This document shows positions 19,889-31,800 of a DNA stretch of 64,000 nucleotides, one piece after another. Source of the stretch: Henricia sp. BOLD:AAB3569 (taxonomy: Eukaryota > Echinodermata > Asteroidea > Spinulosida > Echinasteridae); NCBI GenBank assembly GCA_037783545.1, contig JBBELK010001111.1, positions 62,001-126,000 on the forward strand, in the 5' to 3' direction. The notes under the pieces are model-generated. The model searched no databases. It was not told where the DNA came from and saw only the letters and a program-made list of their open reading frames with translations. The stretch's first letter is position 1, and the number at the start of each line of letters is the position of its first letter. The position numbers and the translations under genes are program-made.

Positions 19889-22800
19889 CTGATGAAACAA
19901 AAAGGGCAAAAATGTGAGAGTCAGTTTTGTAGAACTATAGTGTTGAGAGAAATCAGACATCTTGGAAAACCGAATATTTGATTCTGTGATTTCACAATTT
20001 TGCACAAGCGCCACAGCACCAAATAAACAAAAACCTGCACCCAACACTAAGTAGCTAGAACACAATCACATGAATGTCTCGAGCGGGAGGGGAAATTCAA
20101 TTTCTTTAATGCAGAATCCACAGCCTCAGGGGGAACATTTTCGTTCCATTTTTCTGAGACAATCATCATAAGATAAGACAGCAAGATTTATGAGTATATG
20201 AGTAGGTATTAAAATTAAACCTATACCAGTGAAAATCATTATTGTCCTCTTTTTATATTTTCTTTTAAACTTTTAGAATAGGATGCACTGAATGTAAAAT
20301 GTGAGCGTGAACCAGTATCAATGCAGTTGCACTCCAGTGACCCTGATATGATGTGCCAGCTAATTTAAAGTTTGATTACCCGTGAGGTAAACAAACTACA
20401 TGTACCAAAGTTAACAAATGCAAGTGACATGAGGTAGGTAGGTATCTAGGTAAGTCATTTACGAGCCCATGGTGGCTCATATGGCCGGTACTCATCCCCG
20501 GTTTCTGTGGCATGGAGTGACAAGGAGCATTAATTGCTACTTCTCCTGGATGGGATGCCAGTCCATCGCAGGTCTACCCCCAGCAATTAGTTGGGTTTCC
20601 CCAACCGTATTTGCTGGTCCCCATTTAGAGAGAGAGACAACGGGGAGTGAAGTGTCTTGTCCAAGGACACAACACGGTGCAATGACCAGCAGACTATTTC
20701 ACAAAACCTTACGCACTGCGTAAGCCCACTTGCGCAACTTTTTATTGCGTAAGTTGCACAACATTCCAGCAATTTTTACGCAGAAGCTATGGGGCTTATG
20801 CCATTTTCAAGCTATGCACATTTTTGGTTAAATCGGCTGCAGGCTTCGAACCATGGACTTCTCGACCGAAGGTCCGAGGTGCTATCCACTAGACCACCAC
20901 GTCTCCACTCAAGTAACATGAAGCATGGGCAAATAAGTTTGATGAGTGGAAGTCACTAGGGTGAACAAATTATCTGTACAGCGTGCACTCCTATCGGTGA
21001 GTACAAATAGAAAAGTACTGGCAGATTAAATTCATTGTCAAAAATACAGACAATACCTCATAATCTCATTGATATACATGTACATGCAATTTTACAAGTG
21101 TCAACAAACTTTATAAGCAATGAACTTTTGGACTTGTGCAAGAATACCAGAAACATCATGCCATATACAGACTAAAAACTGAGTAAACAGAAGTTGTAGT
21201 CGAGTCCATCACAAGTCCTCACAAGCCTTCACAAGTCCACCACAAGTCCCTGGGTCTTAATAGACCGATTCAGTAAGCTCCGCCCATTTAGAAATTGCCT
21301 AGCAACATGCCACATATGTGAGGCATGTGTGCAGTAGAGTCACATGACCGTGCTGTGCGTCAGGGCCCTGGTCAGCACGTATTTCACTTCTGGTGGTCCC
21401 TTTCTGTCTTTTCACGGATGGCAAAAATTGATAATCAAAGAGACATGCTTGAGGCTTGACTCGAGTGATTTCAGACTCGTACAGAGGAACTTGCGGGGTA
21501 CCGTGGCTGAGTAGTTTACATGTAGGTTGGTGACTTGCAATATTGGGCTGAAAACTGGGCCGTTAGAGCTATGAGTAAGTTACAATCAAACTTGCATAAC
21601 CTGAATGAACAGAGACTCCAATGAAGCATTAATTGAGTGTTCACTCTGAACCGACAGACTCGATCCAAGTTACTTGGGACCTGACCTGTGGTACTTGGGA
21701 CCTGACCTGTGGTACATGGGACCTGACCTGTGGTACATGGGACCTGACCTGTGGTACATGGGACCTGACCTGTGGTACATGGGACCTGACCTGTGGTACA
21801 TGGGACCTGACCTGTGGTACATGGGACCTGACCTGTGGTACATGGGACCTGACCTGTGGTACATGGGACCTGACCTGTGGTACATGGGACCTGACCTGTG
21901 GTACATGGGACCTGACCTGTGGTACATGGGACCTGACCTGTGGTACTTGGGACCTGACCTGTGGTACATGGGACCTGACCTGTGGTACATGGGACCTGAC
22001 CTGTGGTACATGGGACCTGACCTGTGGTACATGGGACCTGACCCAAGGTAATTGGGACCCGGCCCGAGTTACTTGAGACTATAGACCCAAGGTACTTGGG
22101 ACTTAAACCGAGTTACTGGAAACTCAACCCGAGCTGCTTCAGACTCGATCGGAGTTACTTGGAACCTGACCGGTGGTACTTGTGACCCGACCCAAGGTAA
22201 CTAAGACCCGACGCCAGGTAATTGGGACCCGGCCCGAGTTACTTGACCCGAGTTACTTGGGACCCCAACCAAGTTACTTGGGACCCGACTCCAGTTACTT
22301 GGGACCTGATCCAGGGTAATTGGGACCCAGCCCGAGTTACTTGAGACCCGACTTCAGTTACTTGAGACCCGACTCCAGTTACTTGGGACCTGACCCAAGG
22401 TAATTGGGACCCAGCCCGAGTTACTTGGGACCTGACCCGAGTCACTTGACACTCAAATTACTTGAAACTCGATGAGTTACCTGAGACTCCATTCAAGTTA
22501 CCCGAGACTCGATTTGAATCGAGTTACTCGAGTCTTAACCCGCATTACTTCAGACTCGACCCGCGTTACGAGACCCGACTCACATTACTTGAGACTCCAC
22601 CCGAGTTTTTACTTGACCGTGGTCAGAGCAGTATTGGGTCAGAGTGGATGAAAACAAGATACACATGTACTTGCTTCTGATTTGCCACAAGAAAGCTCTC
22701 ATAGAAAGTGTGCTATTGGAAGCCGCAAAGTTTGCACTATGGCAAACATTGACCCCCAAAAAAAAATTCTGATTTATTTAATCTATTTAAAGCAATGCAG

Positions 22801-25800
22801 TTTTCTGATAGAGGCATGTGAACCTTTAGATCCGAAATCAGATGTATTATATTATTATTATCATAGGCCTATCATAATCATTTTTTGGCAAACGTGACAT
22901 AAAGAGTGTAAACAGATACACAATTAATATGCCATGATTCTCCTCTTACGATGTTTGCTTTAGCTCCAAATTCACAAAACCATGTCAAAAGAACCACAAA
23001 GTGTTAATGACCTTTTGAAATTAATAGCTTCATATCAGCATTTTACATGGAAGACTAAATAGTCTCGGCTTGATCTTATGATCTAAACACTATCTTTTGT
23101 TTGGCATGACACATCGACTGATGCTAAACTATAACATAATTTGGTTGCTTTTGAACCTTTCAATTTTCTAAATTTAGCCCCTAACATGCTACATAGAGAG
23201 TAAAGGTTAATAACTATACAATTGTGTTCTAAAAAAAGCAACAACTGCATATAATCTAAGTTTGTTACACATGACCTTTTCAACTTTGGTTGCTAAACTA
23301 TCAATTACTGCGTATTGTGTAATTAAAATGCCATATTTGGAGCTGCTGTACCGTACTTTTTAAACTGCGGACAAATATTGTATGAACAGTTCATAACTGG
23401 TTTTGGAATTTAAAAGGAGCCCTGAATAGGACTTTATCGCTTGAATCTTTACTAGGTGATTGTTTGCATCAGTTACGGTTATAAAAACTCACTTCAAATC
23501 CTGAATAAATTTGAAGTGTAATCATGGGTTTCTGAGTTTTATTCTGAATTTGCATGTGACTAAGTAAAATCAATCTGAAGTTTGATGACCTACCCCATTT
23601 TAGTTTTCGTACAATTTGAATTGAAAGCTGGCTAACTGCATCCCAAACAGTTGAAGTGCACGATATAAACTAAACACAAGCTTCTTTCTATAAATTAGGG
23701 GTCCAAAAGTGTGACATTTTATAGTTTCCCCCGTTGCACCTAACATGTTATTTTTCAAACAAGAATCATTAAAATGGCTTTCAAACCATTTTTTTTATGA
23801 ATTGTACTTTATGTACTCACTCTTTGAGATGGAAAATATTTAAAGAATGTGTCCTGAATTTACAAAAACCAAGACGTCAGCAGCCGATTTCACGAAAAAA
23901 TTGCTTGCGTGTAATTATCACAGGAATGTTGCGCAGCTTACGCAATGAAAAGTTGCGCAAGCGGGCTTAAGCAGTCCGCAATGATTCGTGAAATCGGCTG
24001 CAGATGTATTAAACAGAAGGAGCACTAGCACTTTTGAAAGCCATGGTTCCCCCATCGAGAGCCCCTTCAAGATCTACCAGGGCAAGCACCTCACTTGGAA
24101 GGTTTGCCTTGCAGGGGCTATCTGGTATGACTGAGATTGGTCACTGGTAACTTGCGCAGTACGATCGTTCCTTCATGCCGGCTACATTTCCAGTTTGGAC
24201 CAGTCTGCCAGATGTCACTGTTGGTCAACCCACAATGGCAGCCTTTCTGCTCAAGAGCATATGATTTTCTTTTGAATCATTAATTTGGTGTTTATTTCTA
24301 CTTTTAGTAACGACAAACTGGTCTAACTGCGCATTCTGAACACGCCATTCCTGCTTTCAGCCTTATAATATATCGATAGCGCCACCCACGCCATACTTGC
24401 ATTTTGCTCTGATGAGTGCAAGTCGAAAAGCTTTAGCATGTCTTTGTCGTTACTTAATTCTATATTGCGATTTTGAAGTACCAAACACTTATTCGTTTCT
24501 ACTTTTGTTTTTCTTAATATCTTTTACACAAAATATGCCACTTAATACTGCACGTTATTATATTAATGGTATACAGGTGGGCACTGATTTTTCAGTGATT
24601 ATCCGTAAAAAAAACAAAAAGTAACAAAAAGTAACAAAATACAAAAATCACAGGACACACAAAATTTACCCCTATTTTATAGAAAGACCCACAAACACAA
24701 TGAGCAGCGTTTCGGCGTGTACATGTACTCCTTTTAATCTACAATGTATCATGCTTCGCGCGGAGAGGATTGTTATGTCATCTCACTTGTGGGCTATTTG
24801 TATCAAAAATGATTTTTTTTTTGGTTACCTTTTGTACATTTGTGATGGCTGATGTCCTCCGAAGCATGGACCTCTCTTGGGGCTGATGGGGCTGAGAGAC
24901 TCAATGGGTATCTGTAGAAAGTGTCCTCTTGGTAGGAACATCTGCTTGGTGCAGATAGTGCAGATAAGCCTGCAGTTGATTCAAGATCATTAGAATATTA
25001 AAATGAAAATGTCACCCTTTGTGTGTGTGTTGCCAAGGTTACTGGATCTACACTAAAACCAGTGAAGTGTTTCCCTGTACATTTCAGATTACCAGCAATT
25101 GTTTAGACTCAGTAATCCTGGCAACTAATGTCACACTTTAGCAGTTTATATAAGTCAGGATTCTAGTTAATAATCAACTACATGTAGCTCGCCATTCTTT
25201 TAAAGGCCCAGTGTATCATTTGCAGTGACTTCAAAAAGTAATCGACGAGTTTACAGGGGAAAAGGTCCGAAAGTAAAGATTGAATTAATAGCAACTACCC
25301 AATGAAAGGTTTTCGCTCAAAATGATATAATTTTACCAGAAAATAATCCGTAAAGATGAAATTATTTAGATCGTTTGCAAACGATTTACTTATTTTTGGT
25401 TCGCATCTACGCGGTCCAAAATGCATGGGCGCTGTGCGTGTTCCAACACGATGCATTTTTATGGATCGCGCGCACACGCAGTATATGATGTGCGCCACAC
25501 TCCACAGACTGCATGATGCAAGCCACATAGTACCCGATCAACTGAGAACGAATATTTGAAACACCCCGCCAAGACCAGGAAAACGCATATATATGGATTT
25601 TCATGTTTTTTTTAAACGTGGTACATTTGACAAAGCTGAAATTTCTTCGGATGCGTTTGTTGATGTCTTTCTTTTGATTTATAATGGTTTTATTCGCAGA
25701 ATCGCTCAAAAACAGATCATCTACTGGGCCTTTAAAGGCCCAATGTATCGTTCGCAGATAATTTCTTAATCACTTCTTGGAATGACTACCCTATAAAGGA

Positions 25801-28800
25801 GTCACAGTAAACTAATGCCCAGAAACGTCAGCTCTGTAGATACAATTCGTTTATGTTTTCAGTGCAGCATGTACTGTCACAGTACATGTACACTAAAATA
25901 TCACAAAAAATGTGTACACACTCATATTTTTACAACCATCTTCAATTAATTTCTTCAAACAGACACCACCTCAGGTGCAATAACTTAAAGGTAGAACACA
26001 TATATAGTTTCATCTCCCTGTGTGATTGAAGATATGCATGATTAAAACCAACCAAAGTAAAAGTCAGCTCCGTACTTCGTCTAACTTCTGAGAAAACAGT
26101 CAAAAACTGTGTTGTTACCACTTCACCCCCAAACCACTTCGCCCTAGAACCACGGCCTGCACACAAAGTGGTGTTTGGGCAAAGTGGTGTTTGGGCAAAG
26201 TGGTGTTTGGGCAAAGTGGCTTTTGGGCGAAGTACATGAAGTGCAGGGCGAAGTACATGAAGTGCAGGGCGAAGTGGTTTTGGGGCGAAATGAATTTTCG
26301 TCTCATGAGGTGAAAATTAATTGTTTTACTCATTTCTCAAAGACGATAGCACTTCAGACAAAACCATTTCAGGGGAAGTTTTCTACGGTCATCATGTTTG
26401 CATTGTGTAAGTTATGTGTACATTTGTGACATTTCTGATTTTCGGCCTCATGTTACAGATTGTGTTAGTGTTATAGCTCCGTACGTCATTGGTTTAGGTC
26501 ATTGCTAAACCAATGCATCTAATATAGTGAACTTTGGCAAATCAACTAGGCGTGCATGAGGACAATACAGTACATGCATAAGTAGTAAACAAACTGGACT
26601 GCAAGAATGATTGATAGCAGTTTTTGCACGTCTATATTGTATGTGTGTGATTTTTATGTCAACAACTGCAAAAAATGACCGGTCACACACCGTTGTGGGA
26701 GCTAGACCACTGATAACACAATTGTAAAAGTGACTGATAATCACGTACTGGGCAAGATGTATGTGAGAGATAGGCCTACGTGTATATAGTTACCTTTTGC
26801 ATAGTTTACATCTGCTTTTTCGCTTGAAGAGGGCAAACTTCTTCTTGCAGGAAAAACAGATCTGTGGTCAATAAAAACAAAAATTACGTTTTTTTTACCA
26901 TACACGGTACACCTCAAATATTCAAGCTTGTGAGGTTCATGTACATGTTAAAGGCAGTATACATGATTGGTATCTCAAAAATCAGAAATGTTTACAGATT
27001 TATGCCTAACTTACACAATATAAACATGATGACAGTAGAAAACTTCCCCTGAAATGATTTTGTCTGAAGCGAGACGTAAATTAAATTCGCCCCAAACTAT
27101 TTCGCTCCAAAACCACTTCGCCCACGTGCCATTTCGCCCCAAATCACTTTGTCCAAACACTACCTCTTTGCTGCAGAACCACTTCGTGCACAGGCCGTGG
27201 TTCAGGGCGAAATGGTTCAGGGCGAAGTGGTTTTGGGGCGAAACGACTGCAAACCCTTTTTTGACTGTTTTCTCAAAAGTTAGACGGAGCTAGTTTTCGC
27301 TCAGGTTGGTTTTAATCATGCATATCTTCAATCACACAGGGGGATAAAAGTATTTTATTTATTTATTTATTTATTTATTTTTATTTATTTATTTACCACA
27401 TCCAACAGCGGAGAGACCGCCAATTACAGGAATGGGAGCAAGTGTGGTTGAGTGCCTTGCTCAAGGGCACAGGTGCCACAACCCGTCGCGGCCCGGAATC
27501 GAACCTACATTCTAGTACTAGCACAGGAACTTAAGTCCGACGCACTAGACCGCTCGGCCATAACACCCCACATTTGTAACAGTTTACCAATCATGTATAC
27601 TATCTTTAAGCTATTTTTTCTCATGGCCATGGTGTTGAGATTTTGATACATGTACCATTTCATTTGTCATATTTCTTATAACCATTCTGAAATTTTGCAC
27701 TCTCAATTTGTATATTTTCAAGGATTATGCCCAAAAAACCACTGATGTTTTGTAAACTAATTTATCCGGTTACATAAAGCAGTGCAGTGATCACATCAAC
27801 CTTTTTGCTTCCACATCCAAATTGGAGACTGCAAATTTCCTGTTTTCTTCCCATGGATAGTATTACTAAAAAAATATTATTTGTGCTATATGAAGTTGTG
27901 ATTAGGGTAAAATGCAGATTTTGCAAAAAAAATTGTGTGAAATCAACTCCACATACCGTTTAACCTATTAAAAAAACAAAAACAAACAAACTATGAAAAA
28001 CCGGTGTTTCCAATTGTTTAAACGAAACCCAATTTTTAAGAATTTGTTGTGGAGTCGTAGTTAAATTTTGAACAGATTAAGGTTCAACTATTATTTTTGG
28101 GGCATAGGGGTATTGTCTACATTGCACATGCATCTATAAACACCAGCTGTGACCAGCAACAATCTTATAGCGTCGGCCGAACGGTTAAACAACATTTGAA
28201 AGAATTGCAAACCGGTTTCTGAATTAATTGTAAATTGCCACCCCTACCACATAGGCCTACCTTTACATTTTAACTGGTCCCCTCAAAGCCCATTGTGGGG
28301 TTCTAATAAGTTGAGTCAATGATTCATCTCGAGTCCGTCTACTTAATTGAGTCATAACTAAATTTAGTCACAAATTATTCTATTTGACTCGTGTCCAGCA
28401 TTAAAAGACTGGACTCAAGCTTCCAAATAGAAATCAATTATTGCACCTAAATGACTAATTCAGTCAACTTTTTACAAATCTATTAGAATTTACACTCCAG
28501 CACACATGTTAAATTGCAATCTGCCCTCTGTAGCCCATATTATGCACATTCATCTATTTGAGTAGATTGAGGGCGCTCTATGGGTTTAGTGGAAGGTTTT
28601 ATCATTGCTTGATTTTTGAAACCACTTAAAACGCACAGGCTCGTCGCCAATGCGCTCGCGCCAAATTCGTGCCACGAATTACGCAGCCTCATGCCTATTT
28701 CGTGCCACGAATTTGGCGCGCGCGCATTGCTGACGAGCCTGTGCCTTTAAGGTCTGGACTTGAGCAGCTTTATTCTCTTCTGCCTAATTGGCTCATCTGT

Positions 28801-31800
28801 CTTGCTCAGGTGGTATATGAGCATCTGCCCAGTGAGTCAGAGGTCTCGGGTTCAAATTTCGTTAAGACCCATATGATGTTTCTCTCATCCTAAATTTGGT
28901 TGTTTCATTTAAATGGTGATTATAGGCACCATACCAAATATTGCGTTCATTACTTCGTCCAGTTGTGCACCCATGCTACACCGAGAGAGAAGTTGGGTTT
29001 GTAGGGAAAACCTGAGGGAGTATACCACTATGCTTTATAGCTCAGCTGGTAGAGCATCTGCCCGGTGAGTCAGAGGTCAGGTGTGGGAGCATGTGCCGCA
29101 GCGGCACTTCGCTGCGTTCACCCTCTTCCCCCACCCCTCCGGTCTCCTTATAGCGATCGATCGGGCCTGCGCCGGACAGGTCGCCTCCACCCGGCCCCTT
29201 AGGGTCCTTGGCACTGAGGATCCGATTCGCCGGATCCGATGGGGAGAAGCGAACCACGTGGCTGTAGAGGCGCAGCTGGCACTCTCGGATCAAGCAGGTA
29301 ACCCTCCCCATCAGAGGTCTCGGGTTCGAATCCTGATAAGGCCCATATGACTTTTCTCTTATCCCAAGTTTGATCGCTTCAGTTCAATGGTGATGAGGCA
29401 CCATTTCAAATATTTAAAAACATTGATGAGATGTTGTGTATAAATGCATGCCGATGTGAAGTTTTAAACATTATGGGGCTGGTGGATGTAATACGGCTGC
29501 TATATGGGCATAGAATCATGAACAAGGCTTCGGGATCCTCCGCCCTGTTGCCGTTTCCCACTCAAAATCTGTGGCAAACTCACGAAAATGAAATTTGTCC
29601 CTAATTGGGTCTGATATCTGCTCAATAGGTGCCACTCACCTAAGCGTGTTAGTATTCTGAAGAGTACGCATCGATCCGTTGTCTAGTTTCAGTGAAATCG
29701 TGTGGCCAAATTTTCACAAAATACGGCAGTTTGCTCTAAAATCAAATGTGCGCATGCACAAAAGCGGAGGTCAAGTACGAGAGGTCAATACAAGGGCTTT
29801 GTTCGAGCTTGTACTAGAGTGTTAACACGAGTATACTCGTGTGATCGACATGCAGCTCGTAAGTCAATGAGAGAGAACTGTACGCTCGAACGCAGCCTGT
29901 TGACCTCTCTGATTTTGCGCACATTTGATTTTGGAGCAAACTGCCTTGTTTTTATCTCATGAAGGGTCAAAAATTTTCCCCACGATTTCAGTGAAACTAG
30001 AGATCAGATCGATGCGTACTCTTCGGAATATTTACACGCTTGGATGAGTGCATCTATCTGACAAAAATCAGACCCAAGGGACAAATTTCATTTCCGTGAG
30101 TTTGCCACAGATTTTGGGTGGAAAATGGGAACAGGGCAGAGGATCCCGAAGCCCTGTTCACGGGTCCTAGGATTCAGCCTGTGGGCATTAAGATTCAGAC
30201 CTTGTGTGGCCGTTACGATACGTACCTTTTCCTTAAGTACAGCAGTATGTATTTTTGGATTGACTCTAAGGTTCTCAATCTCTGCTTTGACTAGAACACT
30301 CCTAATGTGAATCACCTCATCTACGGTCAGTGCTAAGCATTCGGGTGGGACGTACCGCTCCTGAAAGATTCAATACAACCATGTACATGTAATTCACAAC
30401 AGAATGGTAAAAACGTCCATGTACAAAGACAAGGTGTCACAGACCATGAGAGAGGCAGTATACATGATTGGTATCTCGAAAATCAGAAATGTTCACAGAT
30501 TTACGCCTAACTTACACAATATAAACATGATGACCGTAGAAATCTTCCCCTAAAATGGTTTTGTCTAAAGTGCTATATAGTCTTTGATAAATGAGTGAAA
30601 CAATTCGCCCCAAAACCATTTCGCCCAAGTGCCATTTTGCCCCAAACCACTTCGCCCGAGTGCCATTTCGCCCCAAATCACTTCGTCCAAACACTACATC
30701 GCCCAAATGCAACTTCGCCTCAAAACCACTTTCTGCACAGGCTGTGGTTCAGGGCGAAATGGTTCAGGGCGAAGTGGTTTTGGGGCGAAATGACTGCAAA
30801 CCCTTTTTTGACTGTTTTTTCAAAAGTTAGACGAAGTACGGAGCTGGTTTTTGCTCAGGTTGGTTTTAATCATGCATATCTTCAATCACACAGGGGGATA
30901 AAACTATTTGTAACAGTTTACCAATCATGTATACTATATTTAATAGTGGGCAGAGTAATTTCCTAAGGGAGTATAATTTTAATCAAATATGTATACAAGC
31001 ATGTACTGTCTCGTCTTGCATTTCCTACAATGCCTTTTATCTTCAAGCAAACTTGAATCTATGGTTCTGATTGGTGGATCCATGGCAACAGCAGTGTGAC
31101 ATTCTAGTGTATGTCCCGTCTTCCAATTTCATGTTACACTCGGTGTACATGTAAAGCGTCCTGGCATTCCAAGTGCAGTGCATCACGTCACAACAGTGAT
31201 GCGTCATATCATTGCAATACGTCGCAGCATTGCAATGCATTGCAATTTTCATGAAATCAAGTCAGACGACGTAACCATCCTCTCCACGCAAAGCATGATG
31301 GGATTAATCATTGTGTTTGTGTTGAGTACGTTAAATTCCCTTTAGTTTGCATCATGCTCTTCAGCTGATTGGGCCGGGATGCAGTTAGCCCCCAGCACTA
31401 GAGCCACCTCTGAAGAGTTTCTATAGAGTATTTTTGGTAAAAAGATTTTACGGTATAGCGAAGCACCTACCACGTCAAATTCATGGACCACGTTATACCG
31501 CATAAGCCATTTTATCAGAGTACTCCAAACAATCCCATGAACCCGTGCGCAACGTGGTTTTGTTTACATTGTTTACGTCATCTCTCATTCGGGCCAATAG
31601 ACCACTTAAGTGTGAATCAGGTGCCAGGATAACTGGGACTAAAAATTTGCTTATAATCTGAAACGTCCACTAATGTGTAGGGGAACAGTTACAGTGTACA
31701 ATGGGTGAGGTCACAATTCTGTGTGTGTTACGTGTTAGTGTTACTGTTACAGATCTGTTAACAGATCTGTTATCTTAATCGGAATTGTGACCTCAGAACA

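Noticed and set aside
21516..22076. Long open frames (120-176 codons) on both strands encoding GQVPCTT, MYHRSGP or GTWDLTC repeats
   Set aside because: They are a 21-bp minisatellite; a period divisible by three keeps several frames open at once. No flanking exon signals.
30591..30966. 123-codon plus frame of FRPKS/CPNTTSP repeats, with similar ones at 476, 2742, 26115 and 27054
   Set aside because: Translation of the TTCGCCCC minisatellite inside MITE family A; the same text appears in several frames and both strands.
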